From contig JAIXYM010000137.1 of the NCBI GenBank assembly GCA_027490255.1, positions 1 to 64,000 of the forward strand: a stretch of DNA of 64,000 bases. Reading direction: 5' to 3'. Shown in pieces: positions 1-11,419 of this stretch. Numbering within the stretch: position 1 is the stretch's first letter; every line of letters starts with the position of its first letter. The notes under the pieces are model-generated. The model was not told the origin of the DNA. It saw only the letters and a list, made by a program, of their open reading frames with translations, and ran no database searches. The translations under genes and the position numbers were made by a program. The DNA is from Oxalobacteraceae bacterium. GTDB taxonomy: Bacteria; Pseudomonadota; Gammaproteobacteria; Burkholderiales; Burkholderiaceae_D.

Positions 1-239
1 AAGGATTGCACGCCGCTTTCGGCGGCTTGGTAGAAAAAGACAAGCTGATACGTTTGCCCAAAGGCTTTGACGCCGATGCGCCGCATCAGGAATTTCTGAA
101 ACTGAAGAGTTATATGGTTCGGCGAGAAGTCAGTGTGACTAAACTATCACCAGAAAAACTAACCGACTTGCTGCTTGCGGATTTTAAAGCGTCAGCACCG
201 CTGGTGAAGTGGCTGAGGGCAGCCGGACCCACACCCTGA
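1..239 (+). CDS. DUF2461-family protein, C-terminal fragment
   Basis: Only the last 78 or so codons lie in the window; the frame is open to the left edge, and the TTG at base 6 is probably an internal leucine codon. The visible part (KGFDADAPHQEFLKLKSY followed by a leucine-rich helix and KWLRAA near the end) resembles the C-terminus of DUF2461 (TIGR02453) proteins, whose function is unknown. It ends 9 bases before the convergent tatC stop, with no obvious terminator between them. The family call is from memory of the motif and is moderately sure. Confidence 0.6.
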   Translation, partial: GLHAAFGGLVEKDKLIRLPKGFDADAPHQEFLKLKSYMVRREVSVTKLSPEKLTDLLLADFKASAPLVKWLRAAGPTP

Positions 240-248
240 ACAGAAGGA

Positions 249-1013
249 TCAGACAGTTTCCTTAGGTGCCTGCGTCGCTTTCTCAAACAACGGCGCCAGC
301 AGCAAACCCAGCTCGTAAAGCACGCACAGTGGTATGGCCAGAAACAACTGACTCATCACATCAGGTGGCGTCACGACGGCCGCGATCACGAATGCCCCCA
401 CGATCACATAGGGTCGGATGGATTTGAGTTTCTCAACGGTGACCAGGCCCATGCGAACCAGTACGATCACCACGACTGGTACTTCGAAAGTCAGACCAAA
501 AGCCAGACACATGGTCAGTACAAAATCGAGATAATTCTCGATATCCGGCGCGACCGAAATCGATTTCGGTGCAAATTCGTTGATGAATTTAAAAACGGTG
601 CCGAACACAAAGTAATAGCAAAACGCCACGCCGAGTATGAACAGCGCCGATGAAGAGATGATCAGGGGCGCGACCAGACGTTTTTCATGCGTATAGAGTC
701 CCGGCGCGACAAAAGCCCAGGCCTGATAAAGCACCCATGGTAACGAGATCATCAGGGCCAGCATCATCGTCACCTTCATGGGCACCATGAAAGGCGTGAT
801 AACGCCCGTGGCGATCATTTTCGATCCCTCGGGCAGTGCATTCATCATGGGCTGCGCCAGAAAATCGTAAACGGCAGCCGCACCCGGCCACACGGCAAAC
901 AAGACAATAAATACCACCAAAACCACGGCCGACGCGCGTACGAGTCGCGTGCGCAACTCGATCAGATGGGAGATGAAGGTCTCCTGTATGCCGGGGGCGT
1001 TATCGTCAGCCAT
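249..1013 (-). CDS. tatC: Sec-independent translocase subunit TatC
   Basis: Polytopic inner-membrane receptor of the twin-arginine translocase, which binds RR signal peptides and exports folded proteins. The 254 residues have the usual TatC length, about six membrane spans, the N-terminal cytoplasmic HLIELRTRL motif (residues 16-24), and the FVAPGLY..EKR loop after the second span. It is the last gene of tatABC, 3 bases after tatB, so co-translation is likely. A Tat substrate, MsrP, is encoded near base 50000 of this window. The C-terminal tail is short and polar, as expected on the cytoplasmic side. Confidence 0.97.
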   Translation of the reverse strand: MADDNAPGIQETFISHLIELRTRLVRASAVVLVVFIVLFAVWPGAAAVYDFLAQPMMNALPEGSKMIATGVITPFMVPMKVTMMLALMISLPWVLYQAWAFVAPGLYTHEKRLVAPLIISSSALFILGVAFCYYFVFGTVFKFINEFAPKSISVAPDIENYLDFVLTMCLAFGLTFEVPVVVIVLVRMGLVTVEKLKSIRPYVIVGAFVIAAVVTPPDVMSQLFLAIPLCVLYELGLLLAPLFEKATQAPKETV

Positions 1014-1016
1014 GCT

Positions 1017-1544
1017 TTAGTTGAAAAACCTGATGGTTCTACCAATATTCGGGCGGTAGCGCGCGACTCTCGCCGCACCAGACATCACGCGCGTCTTGCG
1101 ACCCGTCGATCGTTTGAACCAGATCGGCAATGAAGAAGTTTGTGACAGTTTTTTCTTCCTGAAATCGCGCCGCTTGGCAGCCAGATCTTCATCGGTGGGC
1201 ACACGCAAGGCTTCGCTGTAGCCTGTGTAGGCCTGATTGGCCTCGGCCATTGCTTCAGTCAGCGAATCACTAGCCTCGGTAAAATTTTGCTGTACCTCAG
1301 AAAAACTCTGGGTGACCGTCTGGTTGATTTTGGAGGTGGCATTCATGAAGCCGGAGTGCATCTTGTTGAGCTCCTCCATCTGCATCTCGCGATTGACTTC
1401 GGCCTTCACACTGCTTATGTACCGCTGCGCACGCCCCCAAAGGGTACCCGCCATGCGGGCCACCGCTGGCAGCTTCTCAGGGCCAATCACGACTAGCGCA
1501 ACCGCACCGATCAGCGCGATTTTGGTAAGACCAAGGTCAATCAT
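1017..1544 (-). CDS. tatB: Sec-independent translocase subunit TatB
   Basis: Tat receptor-complex partner of TatC. One N-terminal membrane helix (about residues 5-21) is followed by the conserved GPEKLP hinge and a long amphipathic, charged helix (to about residue 115) typical of TatB. At 175 residues it is clearly longer than TatA, which supports TatB over TatA. The C-terminal 40 residues are strongly basic and arginine-rich and probably disordered; this part varies in the family. It sits between tatA (68-base gap) and tatC (3-base gap). Confidence 0.95.
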   Translation of the reverse strand: MIDLGLTKIALIGAVALVVIGPEKLPAVARMAGTLWGRAQRYISSVKAEVNREMQMEELNKMHSGFMNATSKINQTVTQSFSEVQQNFTEASDSLTEAMAEANQAYTGYSEALRVPTDEDLAAKRRDFRKKKLSQTSSLPIWFKRSTGRKTRVMSGAARVARYRPNIGRTIRFFN

Positions 1545-1612
1545 CGGGACAGAGGATCAGGAGGAAGGCGCGCGGCCAGCAGCGGCCGCTGTCGCACTTG
1601 ATGGAAGCAGTA

Positions 1613-1834
1613 TCAGCTCTTGGATTTTTCGCGTGCTTCGACGTCGATGGTGGCCTTGTCCGTCACCTGCGACGGCGCTCCGCCTTTTTCCTCTTCTGGG
1701 CCTTTCACGCCATCCTTGAAACCTTTGACGGCCTTGCCGAGATCGGAACCGATATTGCCCAATTTCTTGGTACCAAACACCAGCATGATAATTACCAGCA
1801 CGATGACCCAGTGCCAAATACTGAACGAACCCAT
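1613..1834 (-). CDS. tatA: Sec-independent translocase subunit TatA
   Basis: Pore-forming Tat subunit that oligomerises around TatBC-bound substrates. The 73 residues comprise one N-terminal transmembrane helix ([16 protein letters not shown]), the FG hinge (about residues 20-21), an amphipathic helix with [17 protein letters not shown], and a short acidic and polar tail. This is the first gene of tatABC and lies 58 bases after the hinT stop, so it may be read from the upstream his transcript. No separate promoter is obvious. Confidence 0.95.
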   Translation of the reverse strand: MGSFSIWHWVIVLVIIMLVFGTKKLGNIGSDLGKAVKGFKDGVKGPEEEKGGAPSQVTDKATIDVEAREKSKS

Positions 1835-1892
1835 TTGTATCTCCTAGCCGAACCCGCAGGCTCTCATCTGATAAATAATTTCACGGCAAAAA

Positions 1893-2273
1893 TCACCGTT
1901 CGCTGCGCCATGGCCGGGGACCGCCCATGATGTGCAGATGGAGATGGTACACCTCCTGACCGCCATCAGGACCGCTATTAACCAGTGTTTTGAATCCCCC
2001 CATCGGACCCTCGGGCGTGTGACTATAGCCTCCACCCAGCTCCGCCGCCAGTTTCGGCGCAAGCAGCATCATTTTACCCAACAATGCCGTGTGATTCTCA
2101 TTAGCATCAGCCAGCGTTGGAATATGCTCGCGAGGGACGATCAGCACATGGACCGGCGCGGCTGGATTAATGTCATGGAAAGCAATGACATCATCGTCTT
2201 CATAGACAGTCTTCGAAGGGATTTTGCCGGCAGCGATCTTGCAAAAAATGCAGTTATCCACGATTTGGCTCAC
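1893..2273 (-). CDS. hinT: HIT-family (HinT-like) purine nucleoside phosphoramidase
   Basis: Small cytoplasmic nucleotide hydrolase of the histidine triad superfamily; HinT enzymes cleave nucleoside phosphoramidates. The triad is H110-L-H112-L-H114 followed by IMGG, and the N-terminus has the CIFCKIAAGKIPS signature with two cysteines (C8, C11). The 126 residues match HinT length. The start is GTG (2271-2273), preceded by a purine stretch, with no better ATG. It lies between hisE and tatA, a place HIT genes commonly take in betaproteobacterial his-tat clusters. The physiological substrate is not evident. Confidence 0.93.
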   Translation of the reverse strand: MSQIVDNCIFCKIAAGKIPSKTVYEDDDVIAFHDINPAAPVHVLIVPREHIPTLADANENHTALLGKMMLLAPKLAAELGGGYSHTPEGPMGGFKTLVNSGPDGGQEVYHLHLHIMGGPRPWRSER

Positions 2274-2365
2274 TTTCTTTGTGTTTTAAGGCGCGAGGGC
2301 CGTGTTGTGCGAATCCAAATGAAGCTATCGGGAGTCTGTCTGCCACCGGATCCACATTGAGTGAC

Positions 2366-2734
2366 TCAGGTTTTCCGCTCGCTTTGCTCGCGTTCCTTCA
2401 ATTTGCGATTCGCCATTTCCTCAATACCCGACAAACCCTCGCGACGCGCCAGCTCGTCCAGCACTTGCTGAGGACTCAGATCAAAACGCGCGAGCATGAT
2501 CAACGAGTGGAACCACAGGTCGGCACATTCATACACCAGCTTGCTGGCGTCGGCACCCGAACGCACATCCTTGGCAGCCATGACAGTCTCGGTGGCTTCT
2601 TCGCCGATTTTCTTCAGAATAGCGTCATCGCCCTTATCGAACAGTCGCGAGACATAAGACGTCTCGGGGTTACCGCCTGCTTCGGGCTTACGTGACTCAA
2701 TGACTTGCGCCAGGCGCGAAAGAACGTCGCTCAT
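2366..2734 (-). CDS. hisE: Phosphoribosyl-ATP pyrophosphatase HisE
   Basis: Second step of histidine synthesis: removes pyrophosphate from phosphoribosyl-ATP. All-alpha MazG-like fold with the conserved [12 protein letters not shown] metal-binding stretch (about residues 44-55) and the [11 protein letters not shown] segment. The 122 residues are usual for a free-standing HisE, so HisI and HisE are separate here rather than fused as in enterobacteria. It starts 3 bases after the hisI stop and is the last his gene of the cluster. The C-terminus is rich in charged residues ([12 protein letters not shown]). Confidence 0.97.
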   Translation of the reverse strand: MSDVLSRLAQVIESRKPEAGGNPETSYVSRLFDKGDDAILKKIGEEATETVMAAKDVRSGADASKLVYECADLWFHSLIMLARFDLSPQQVLDELARREGLSGIEEMANRKLKEREQSERKT

Positions 2735-2737
2735 ATT

Positions 2738-3142
2738 TTATTTGTAGATATCGTCCGGGTTTTTCAGGACCGGATCGACTTCGATCCAGTCCGACTCATC
2801 ACCATTGTGCTCGAATTTACTGAAGAAACAGGAATGTCGGCCCGTATGGCAGGCAATATCACCCACTTGCTTCACTTTAAGTAGCAACACGTCCTGATCG
2901 CAATCAACCCGTATTTCCTGCACTTCCTGGAAATGCCCGGATTCTTCGCCCTTGTGCCAGAGTTTTTTGCGCGAGCGACTCCAGTAGACTGCCTGACCCA
3001 GTTCCACCGTACGCGCCAAGGCATCGCGATTCATCCACGCGAACATCAGCACTTCGTTGGTACCGACCTCCTGCGCAATTACGGGCACCAACCCATTCTC
3101 ATCCCAATGAATGCGATTGAGCCATTTGGTACGTGTAATCAT
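2738..3142 (-). CDS. hisI: Phosphoribosyl-AMP cyclohydrolase HisI
   Basis: Third step of histidine synthesis: opens the adenine ring of phosphoribosyl-AMP. The zinc and magnesium site is visible as D80-C-D-x-D84 and C98-H-T-G-R-H-S-C105. The 134 residues are the usual length of the monofunctional enzyme. The start codon overlaps the hisF stop by 4 bases, and hisE follows after 3 bases, giving tight translational coupling. Cytoplasmic, probably dimeric. Confidence 0.97.
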   Translation of the reverse strand: MITRTKWLNRIHWDENGLVPVIAQEVGTNEVLMFAWMNRDALARTVELGQAVYWSRSRKKLWHKGEESGHFQEVQEIRVDCDQDVLLLKVKQVGDIACHTGRHSCFFSKFEHNGDESDWIEVDPVLKNPDDIYK

Positions 3143-3903
3143 GTCAGCCTCATCGGTATACCCAAGGCCGCCATGAATTGCTTGGCTTCCTGCACCGTGT
3201 GATGTTGATAGTGAAAAATGCTCGCAGCGAGCACGGCATCTGCATGACCTTCGGTAATGCCATCAGCGAGATCCTGTAGAGTGCCGACGCCACCGGACGC
3301 AATCACTGGAATCGATACGGCATCCGATACGGCACGCGTGAGCGGCAAATCGAAACCCGAACGAGTGCCGTCCCTGTCCATGCTGGTCAACAGAATTTCA
3401 CCGGCGCCCAAGGACTGCATCTTGCGTGCCCATTCAACCGCATCCAGTCCAGTCGCACGACGCCCACCATGGGTGAATACTTCCCAATGACCCGCGTCTG
3501 AACGCTTGGCATCAATCGCGACCACGATACATTGCGAGCCATACTTGTCGGCCGCATCAGCGACGAGCTGGGGATTGGTGACTGCCGAGGTGTTCATGCT
3601 GACTTTATCAGCGCCGGCATTGAGCAGGCGACGCACGTCATCGACCACGCGCACGCCACCACCCACAGTCAGCGGAATGAAGACTTGTGAAGCTACCGCT
3701 TCAATGATGTGCAAAATAAGATCGCGATCATCGGAAGATGCGGTGATATCAAGAAAGGTAATCTCATCAGCGCCCTGCTCGTCATAGCGACGCGCAATTT
3801 CAACCGGATCACCCGCATCGCGCAGCTCGACGAAATTGACCCCTTTGACAACCCGCCCGGCAGTCACGTCCAGACAGGGAATAATGCGCTTGGCAAGGGT
3901 CAT
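3139..3903 (-). CDS. hisF: Imidazole glycerol phosphate synthase cyclase subunit HisF
   Basis: Cyclase half of the HisFH enzyme: uses ammonia from HisH to form imidazole glycerol phosphate and AICAR. TIM barrel with the catalytic aspartates D12 (in [13 protein letters not shown]) and D131 (in AIDAKRSD), and the phosphate-binding GGGVR loop at 81-85. The start is set at ATG 3903 because [12 protein letters not shown] is the family N-terminus; the open frame further upstream is only the hisA tail read in another frame. It begins 1 base after the hisA stop. Length is 254 residues, as usual. Confidence 0.97.
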   Translation of the reverse strand: MTLAKRIIPCLDVTAGRVVKGVNFVELRDAGDPVEIARRYDEQGADEITFLDITASSDDRDLILHIIEAVASQVFIPLTVGGGVRVVDDVRRLLNAGADKVSMNTSAVTNPQLVADAADKYGSQCIVVAIDAKRSDAGHWEVFTHGGRRATGLDAVEWARKMQSLGAGEILLTSMDRDGTRSGFDLPLTRAVSDAVSIPVIASGGVGTLQDLADGITEGHADAVLAASIFHYQHHTVQEAKQFMAALGIPMRLT

Positions 3904-3904
3904 G

Positions 3905-4711
3905 TCAGTCTTTGGTGTCTTCCGTGTCTTCCGGGTCTTCGTCGAGTTCGCCGGAGAGTTCATCGGCACGTCGTTGTGCCTGACTGAGATCGAGCGTGCC
4001 TTCGTAAATGGAACGACCGCAGATCACCCCTTCGATGCCTTCGTCCTGAACGGCACACAGCGCTTCGACATCCTTGATATCGTGAACGCCACCCGATGCG
4101 ATGACAGGAATCGTCATGCTCTGAGCCAGCTTGACGGTCGCTTCGATGTTGACACCCTTCATCATGCCGTCGCGACCGATATCGGTATAGACAATCGCTT
4201 CGCAGCCATAGTCTTCGAATTTTTTGGCGAGATCAATAACTTCATGGCCAGAGAGCTTGCTCCAGCCATCCGTCGCAACCTTGCCGTCTTTGGCATCAAG
4301 TCCGACGATGATTTGACCAGGGAAGGCACTGCAAGCGTCATGCAGGAAGCCTGGATTTTTTACCGCAGCAGTACCAATGATGATGTAGGAGATGCCATCG
4401 TCGAGATAGCGCTCGATGGTATCGAGATCACGTACACCGCCGCCGAGTTGCACGGGGATTTCATCGATGTCGTGCTCATCAGCATAGCCACGTACCGCCG
4501 CGAGAATGGCTTTGATCGCTGGCTCATTTTTCGGCTTGCCGGCAAATGCACCATTGAGATCGACCAAATGCAGGCGCCGGGCGCCCTGCTCGAGCCAGTG
4601 GCGCGCCATCTGCGCGGGATCTTCGGAAAAGACCGTGGCCTGATCCATGTCACCTTGTTTAAGGCGTACGCATTGGCCGTCTTTGAGGTCGATAGCAGGT
4701 ATAAGCAGCAT
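3905..4711 (-). CDS. hisA: ProFAR isomerase HisA
   Basis: Fourth step of histidine synthesis: isomerises the aminoaldose ProFAR to the ketose PRFAR. TIM barrel with D8 (IPAIDLKDG) and D139 (GLDAKDGK) as the likely acid-base pair, the GGGVRD phosphate loop and TDIGRDG at 176-182. At 268 residues it is about 15-20 longer than usual because of a very acidic C-terminal tail ([12 protein letters not shown]). That tail is encoded by a GGAAGACAC-like micro-repeat that also carries the upstream region of hisF. No clear Shine-Dalgarno precedes the ATG. Confidence 0.96.
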   Translation of the reverse strand: MLLIPAIDLKDGQCVRLKQGDMDQATVFSEDPAQMARHWLEQGARRLHLVDLNGAFAGKPKNEPAIKAILAAVRGYADEHDIDEIPVQLGGGVRDLDTIERYLDDGISYIIIGTAAVKNPGFLHDACSAFPGQIIVGLDAKDGKVATDGWSKLSGHEVIDLAKKFEDYGCEAIVYTDIGRDGMMKGVNIEATVKLAQSMTIPVIASGGVHDIKDVEALCAVQDEGIEGVICGRSIYEGTLDLSQAQRRADELSGELDEDPEDTEDTKD

Positions 4712-4773
4712 GGCTACTGGCAGTAAAAGGAGTTAATCAAGGGTTCAGGCAAGGCGGGTGCCGCGGACGCGAA

Positions 4774-5412
4774 TCAAGGGTTCCAATGTACAAAATTTTT
4801 ATACAGCTGCAAACCAGCCGATGCACTTTTTTCAGGGTGAAACTGGGTCGCAAAAATGTTATCTCTTCCTGCGGCGCAACAAAATGGAGCGCCGTACACA
4901 CTCTCGGCAAGTACATGCGCCGAGTTTTCCGGTACGGCGTAATAGCTGTGGACGAAATAAAAGTAGGTGTTTTCGGCCACACCATCCCATAGGGGATGAT
5001 TGTGCCTGATCTCTACGCTGTTCCAACCCATCTGTGGCACCTTGAAACGCGAGCCGTCCGGCTGCAGCTGGCCATCTAACTGAAAACGCACGACCTTCCC
5101 GGGCATTAGCCCAAGGCAGCTGGCATCGCCTTCTTCGCTGGCATCAAACAGCATTTGCTCACCCACACAGACGCCAAACAAGGGCTTGTTTCTGGCCGCC
5201 TCCATGAGCGCGTCGAGCAGGCCGGATTCGCGCAAAGAACGCATGCAGTCAGGCATCGCGCCCTGCCCCGGCAACACGACACGATCGGCCTGACGAATTA
5301 TGTCTGGGTCGCCAGATATACGAACCTCAGCCTCGGGCGCGACATGCATCAGCGCCTGGGCCACCGAGCGAAGGTTGCCCATACCGTAATCGACGACGAC
5401 GATTTTATTCAT
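4774..5412 (-). CDS. hisH: Imidazole glycerol phosphate synthase glutaminase subunit HisH
   Basis: Class I glutamine amidotransferase that feeds ammonia to HisF. Catalytic triad: C82 (in FGVCVGEQM), H192 and E194 (in QFHPEKS). The oxyanion PGQGAMPDC loop is present near residue 49. The start is ATG 5412 ([14 protein letters not shown]), giving 212 residues, the family length; the longer open frame upstream lacks similarity. It follows hisB after 55 bases, and a 62-base spacer with a 12-base direct repeat separates it from hisA. Confidence 0.97.
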   Translation of the reverse strand: MNKIVVVDYGMGNLRSVAQALMHVAPEAEVRISGDPDIIRQADRVVLPGQGAMPDCMRSLRESGLLDALMEAARNKPLFGVCVGEQMLFDASEEGDASCLGLMPGKVVRFQLDGQLQPDGSRFKVPQMGWNSVEIRHNHPLWDGVAENTYFYFVHSYYAVPENSAHVLAESVYGAPFCCAAGRDNIFATQFHPEKSASAGLQLYKNFVHWNP

Positions 5413-5467
5413 GACATTGGCGCGGACTGTCGTGTGATTTAGCCGCAAAGACTGCGGCTGACATCGG

Positions 5468-6064
5468 TCAGAGACTGCCCTTGGTGGAAGGAATGATGCC
5501 GGCCGCGCGCGGATCCAGTTCGGCCGCCATACGCAAGGCCCGGCCAAATGCCTTGAACACCGTTTCGCACTGGTGGTGCGCATTTTCGCCGCGCAGATTG
5601 TCAATATGCAGGGTCATGTTCGCGTGATTGACGAAACCCTGAAAAAACTCATGAGTCAGATCTACATCGAAAGAACCGATCATGGAGCGTTTGAACGGCA
5701 CATGGAATTCGAGTCCGGGACGACCGGAAAAATCAATCACGACCCGCGACAAGGCTTCGTCCAGCGGCACATAGGCATGGCCATAACGCCGTATGCCTTT
5801 TTTATCACCTAGCGCGCGAGCAAATGCCTGACCTAGCGTGATGCCGACGTCTTCCACCGTATGGTGGGCATCGATGTGCAGATCACCTTTGGCTTCGATA
5901 TCGAGATCGATGAGGCCATGACGTGCGATCTGGTCCAGCATGTGGTCAAGGAAAGGTACACCGGTATTGAGCTTTTGCTGACCGGTACCGTCGAGATTGA
6001 TCGCGACCCGGATTTGGGTCTCGCTGGTGTCGCGAACGACTTCTGCTGTGCGTGGCATGGACAT
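5468..6064 (-). CDS. hisB: Imidazoleglycerol-phosphate dehydratase HisB (monofunctional)
   Basis: Dehydrates imidazole glycerol phosphate to imidazole acetol phosphate. The metal-binding histidine motifs are visible: HHTVEDVGI, and later [15 protein letters not shown]. There is no N-terminal HAD phosphatase domain, so histidinol phosphatase must be supplied elsewhere. The start is ATG 6064 ([12 protein letters not shown]) or ATG 6058 (MPRTAEVV); neither has a strong ribosome site. Length is 198 or 196 residues. It is 11 bases downstream of hisC. Confidence 0.96.
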   Translation of the reverse strand: MSMPRTAEVVRDTSETQIRVAINLDGTGQQKLNTGVPFLDHMLDQIARHGLIDLDIEAKGDLHIDAHHTVEDVGITLGQAFARALGDKKGIRRYGHAYVPLDEALSRVVIDFSGRPGLEFHVPFKRSMIGSFDVDLTHEFFQGFVNHANMTLHIDNLRGENAHHQCETVFKAFGRALRMAAELDPRAAGIIPSTKGSL

Positions 6065-6075
6065 GATGAGTGGTG

Positions 6076-7164
6076 TTAGGGATTCAGGCTCGATTGCAGC
6101 GCCGCCAGAAAGAGCGCGTTTTCTGCCGGCGTGCTCACGGTCACCCGCAGACAATTCTCCAGCAGCGCGTGCATTTTACCGACATTTTTCACCAATACCT
6201 TCTGCGCCAGCAGACGATCGAAGACCTGAGTGCCACTGAGGCCCGGCCGCTCAATGCGCAGCAGTATGAAATTTGCCGCCGATGGAAAAACGTGGATACC
6301 GGGGATTGCTGACAATGCGGCCAACAGGGAAGCACGCTCGTTGCAGATAGCTAACGCCTGTTGGTCCAGCACATCGCGGTGTTCCAGTACAAAAGTGGCC
6401 GTCGCCTCGGTCAGCACATTGATGTTGTAGGGAGGACGAACCTTGTCGAATTCGGCGAGTAAGGCGGGCGCGGCCGACATATAGCCCAGACGGATACCCG
6501 CCAAACCCTGCTTGGAAATGGTGCGCATCACGATCAGATTATCGTGCTCGCTGAGGCGCGGCATGAAGGTGGTGCCCGCAAATGGCTGATAGGCCTCGTC
6601 AACAATCACGACGCCGCTGTCACCGACCTCACGCAGCACCGCCAGGATGGCATCGGGGTCAAACAGATTGCCGGTCGGGTTGTTCGGGTAGGCCAAATAC
6701 GTGATCGCAGGACGGTGGGTACGAATGGCGGTGAGCATCGCATCCAGATCCAGCGTCAGATCGAATTTCAGTGGCACGCCGATGAATTCCATGCCTGCTA
6801 ACTGCGCCGACATCGCATACATCACAAAACCGGGTAGCGGCGCCAGAACCTTCGCTCCGGGCTTCGCACAGGCCACCGAAACAATGCTGATCAATTCATC
6901 CGAGCCATTGCCCAAAACCACATCGAATCCTGCGGGCACACCCAACTGGCTGCGAATCGCTGCTTTGAGGCCCGCATAGGCCGGCACCGGGTAGCGGTTC
7001 AGCGCGACGGCGGCCAGCCGCTGGCCGAGTGCCTGCTGCAGATCGGCTGGCAGGGTATACGGATTTTCCATCGCATCAAGCTTGATCAGGCCCGAAGCGT
7101 CTGGCACGTGATACGCCGAGAGCAAGCGCACATCGGCGCGAATGATGTTTTCAGTCAGGGACAT
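6076..7164 (-). CDS. hisC: Histidinol-phosphate aminotransferase HisC
   Basis: PLP enzyme that transaminates imidazole acetol phosphate to histidinol phosphate. Fold-type I features: N162-P-T-G165, D189-E-A-Y192, and the probable Schiff-base lysine K218 in [15 protein letters not shown]. The 362 residues are typical. It lies 7 bases after hisD and 11 before hisB in the operon. Some HisC enzymes also act on aromatic keto acids, but the location in a complete his operon makes the histidine role secure. Confidence 0.97.
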   Translation of the reverse strand: MSLTENIIRADVRLLSAYHVPDASGLIKLDAMENPYTLPADLQQALGQRLAAVALNRYPVPAYAGLKAAIRSQLGVPAGFDVVLGNGSDELISIVSVACAKPGAKVLAPLPGFVMYAMSAQLAGMEFIGVPLKFDLTLDLDAMLTAIRTHRPAITYLAYPNNPTGNLFDPDAILAVLREVGDSGVVIVDEAYQPFAGTTFMPRLSEHDNLIVMRTISKQGLAGIRLGYMSAAPALLAEFDKVRPPYNINVLTEATATFVLEHRDVLDQQALAICNERASLLAALSAIPGIHVFPSAANFILLRIERPGLSGTQVFDRLLAQKVLVKNVGKMHALLENCLRVTVSTPAENALFLAALQSSLNP

Positions 7165-7171
7165 GACCCGC

Positions 7172-8485
7172 TCATTTCATTCGGAATTCGGCAGAACGTG
7201 CATGCGCTTGCAAGCCTTCGCCATAGGCCAGCTCGGCGGCGACGCGCCCCAGTGTTTGCGCACCTGCCTCGCTGACATGCAAAATCGACGAGCGCTTCTG
7301 AAAATCATAAACACCCAGCGGCGAGGAGAAGCGTGCCGTGCGTGACGTGGGCAGCACGTGATTTGGGCCAGCGCAATAGTCGCCCAGCGATTCAGATGAG
7401 TAGCGCCCCAGGAACATCGCACCCGCATGCCGGATCTTGTCGGCCCAGCGTTTCGGTTCCATCGCCGAAATCTCCAGATGCTCCGCTGCGATCAGGTTGG
7501 CGATGTCGCAGGCCTCGTCCATGTCGCGCACCTTGATCATGGCGCCGCGATTCGTGAGCGACGTACGAATGACCTGTTTACGCGGCATGTCATCCAGCTG
7601 ACGATTGATGCTATCCGCCACGTGCGACAGATAAGCGGCATCGGGACAAACTAGAATGGATTGCGCGAGCTCATCATGCTCAGCTTGTGAAAACAAATCC
7701 ATCGCGACCCAGTCAGGGTCAGTGCTGCCGTCAGCCAGCACCAGAATCTCGGAAGGACCGGCAATCATGTCGATACCCACCACGCCAAACACCCGACGCT
7801 TGGCCGCCGCGACATAGGCATTGCCAGGGCCGACGATCTTGTCGACCTGGGGAATGGTGTGTGTGCCATAAGCGAGCGCAGCAACGGCCTGCGCACCGCC
7901 TATCGTGAAAACGCGATCAACACCGGCAATTTCTGCAGCGGCCAGCACCAGCTGATTTTGCACGCCATCGGGTGTAGGCACGACCATGATGACCTCGGCC
8001 ACGCCGGCGACTTTGGCGGGAATCGCATTCATCAGCACCGACGACGGATAAGCAGCTTTGCCACCCGGGACGTAAATGCCGACGCGATCCAGCGGTGTGA
8101 CTTTTTGTCCGAGGATGGTGCCATCATCTTCGGTGAATGCAAAACCATCCGAACCGCAAGACTGCTTTTGGCGCTCGTGATAACTGCGCACGCGGTCTGC
8201 AGCTTCGGTCAATGCAGCGCGTCGCTCTGGCGCGAGACTGGCCAGCGCGGCCTGCAATGCCGCACGCGGAATTTCGAGCGCTGCGATGCTGGTAGCGGTG
8301 ACATGATCGAAACGCTGCGTGTACTCAAGCACTGCCGCGTCGCCACGCTGCCGCACATCCGCAATGATGCTGGCAGCCGCGCGATCGATGGCTTCATCTT
8401 CCGACGCCTCAAAGGCAAGTACCGCCATCAGTTTGGCTTGAAAGTCTTGGTCGGCGGAATCGAGCTGGCGTATGACAACGGACAT
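7172..8485 (-). CDS. hisD: Histidinol dehydrogenase HisD
   Basis: Last two oxidations of histidine synthesis (histidinol to histidine, NAD-dependent, zinc enzyme). Visible signatures are [41 protein letters not shown] and the catalytic QAEHDE stretch. The start is ATG 8485 (MSVVIRQLD), 4 bases after the hisG stop, giving 437 residues, the family norm. An alternative ATG at 8500 overlaps hisG. The frame extending further upstream is hisG in another frame. Confidence 0.97.
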   Translation of the reverse strand: MSVVIRQLDSADQDFQAKLMAVLAFEASEDEAIDRAAASIIADVRQRGDAAVLEYTQRFDHVTATSIAALEIPRAALQAALASLAPERRAALTEAADRVRSYHERQKQSCGSDGFAFTEDDGTILGQKVTPLDRVGIYVPGGKAAYPSSVLMNAIPAKVAGVAEVIMVVPTPDGVQNQLVLAAAEIAGVDRVFTIGGAQAVAALAYGTHTIPQVDKIVGPGNAYVAAAKRRVFGVVGIDMIAGPSEILVLADGSTDPDWVAMDLFSQAEHDELAQSILVCPDAAYLSHVADSINRQLDDMPRKQVIRTSLTNRGAMIKVRDMDEACDIANLIAAEHLEISAMEPKRWADKIRHAGAMFLGRYSSESLGDYCAGPNHVLPTSRTARFSSPLGVYDFQKRSSILHVSEAGAQTLGRVAAELAYGEGLQAHARSAEFRMK

Positions 8486-8489
8486 GGTT

Positions 8490-9142
8490 CTATTTTTCAT
8501 GAAGCGATGCCTTGGCAAAGGCATCAATGATGGGCTGCAATTTTTCGCGCTTGAGCTTGAGCGCTGCCTGGTTGACAACCAGTCGCGATGAAATCTCCAT
8601 GATGTGCTCCACCTCGACCAGATGATTGGCGCGCAGCGTACTGCCAGTCGAGACCAGATCGACAATCGCGTCCGACAAACCCACCAACGGACCGAGTTCC
8701 ATGGAACCGTACAGCTTGATCAGATCCACATGCACGCCCTTGGCGGCGAAGTGTTCACGGGCGACCTGCACGTACTTGGTGGCAACGCGCAAACGCGCGC
8801 CCTGATGCACAGCACTGGCGTAATCAAAACCTGAATGTACTGCCACCGACATTCTGCATTTGGCGATCTGCAAATCGACGGGTTGATACAAGCCTTCACC
8901 GCCGTGCTCGAGCAGTACGTCTTTGCCCGCAACGCCAAAATCTGCCGCGCCATACTGCACATAAGTCGGTACGTCGGAGGCGCGCACGATCACGACACGC
9001 AACTGCGGGTCACTGGTCGGCAGGATTAGCTTACGCGATTTCTCGGGATCTTCGGTCACGTGTATGCCGGCCGCTTCGAGCAGTGGCAGGGTCTCGTCAA
9101 AGATGCGCCCCTTGGAAAGCGCCAGCGTCAGCATTTGGTTCA

Positions 9143-9143
<1 letters not shown>
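8490..9143 (-). CDS. hisG: ATP phosphoribosyltransferase catalytic subunit HisG, short form
   Basis: First, feedback-controlled step of histidine synthesis: joins ATP and PRPP. The 217 residues contain the two catalytic lobes ([17 protein letters not shown] at the N-terminus; [18 protein letters not shown] loop), but not the about 80-residue C-terminal regulatory domain of the long form. Short HisG enzymes are known to need the HisRS-like partner HisZ for activity and histidine inhibition; hisZ is not in this window. The start overlaps the murA stop by one base. Confidence 0.97.
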
Positions 9144-10629
<1,486 letters not shown>

Positions 10630-10663
10630 GATTTTGCCTTTTACAAAAATGAATGGGTTTGTA

Positions 10664-11419
10664 TCAGTGACGAAGTTTGTAGCCACGCTTAAGCAGCCTG
10701 ATCGCCAGACCAGCCAGCAATACCAGAAAGCTTAATACGATCAGCAGACTGGTCGTCGGCGGTACATCCGAGTGGCCAAAGAAACCATAACGGAAGCCGT
10801 CGATCATATAAAAAAACGGGTTCGCATGCGACACCGCCAGCCAGAAAGGTGGCAGCGAATGCACCGAGTAAAACACACCAGCAAGAAAAGTCGCCGGCAC
10901 AATCAGGAAGTTCTGAAAGGCTGCCAGCTGATCGAATTTTTCAGCCCAAATCCCGGCCAGCAGACCCATGGTACCCAGAATTGCGGCGCCCAGCAGCGCA
11001 AACAGCAGTATCCAGAGCGGGGCCACGAACGAGAGCTTTGCAAACCAGACCGTGATCAGAAACACGCCAGCGCCAACCGCCAGACCGCGCACCATCGCCG
11101 CCAACACATAAGCGCCGTAGAGCTCCCAGTGCGACAAAGGCGCCAACAACACGAACACCAGATTTCCCGTGATCTTGGACTGGATGAGCGATGACGATGA
11201 ATTCGCAAATGCATTTTGCAAGACGCTCATCATCACCAGACCCGGCACCAGAAACGCAGTGTAGGACACGCCGGGAAAAACCTGCACATGCGCCTCCAGC
11301 ACATGGCCAAAGATCAGCAGATACAGCATCGCCGTCACAATGGGCGCCGTCAGCGTCTGCGTCGCCACTTTCCAGAAACGTAGCAACTCCTTGTAAAACA
11401 AGGTTTGGAAGCCGGTCAT
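10664..11419 (-). CDS. ABC-2 type exporter permease (YadH-like)
   Basis: Integral membrane subunit of an ABC exporter. The 251 residues have about six membrane spans, and the ABC-2 signature region in the last third (ATFLAGVFYSVHSLPPFW..SHANPFFYMIDGFRYG) matches the YadH/NodJ type. The start overlaps its ATPase gene (11416-12327) by 4 bases, so the two form a unit. The substrate is unknown; relatives are annotated as multidrug or lipid exporters without firm evidence. It precedes bolA-murA in the same direction. Confidence 0.9.
   Translation of the reverse strand: MTGFQTLFYKELLRFWKVATQTLTAPIVTAMLYLLIFGHVLEAHVQVFPGVSYTAFLVPGLVMMSVLQNAFANSSSSLIQSKITGNLVFVLLAPLSHWELYGAYVLAAMVRGLAVGAGVFLITVWFAKLSFVAPLWILLFALLGAAILGTMGLLAGIWAEKFDQLAAFQNFLIVPATFLAGVFYSVHSLPPFWLAVSHANPFFYMIDGFRYGFFGHSDVPPTTSLLIVLSFLVLLAGLAIRLLKRGYKLRH

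Noticed and set aside
1237-1719. Long plus-strand open frames opposite tatB and in many other genes
   Set aside because: They lie opposite strongly recognised genes, have no family features and are expected by chance at this GC content.
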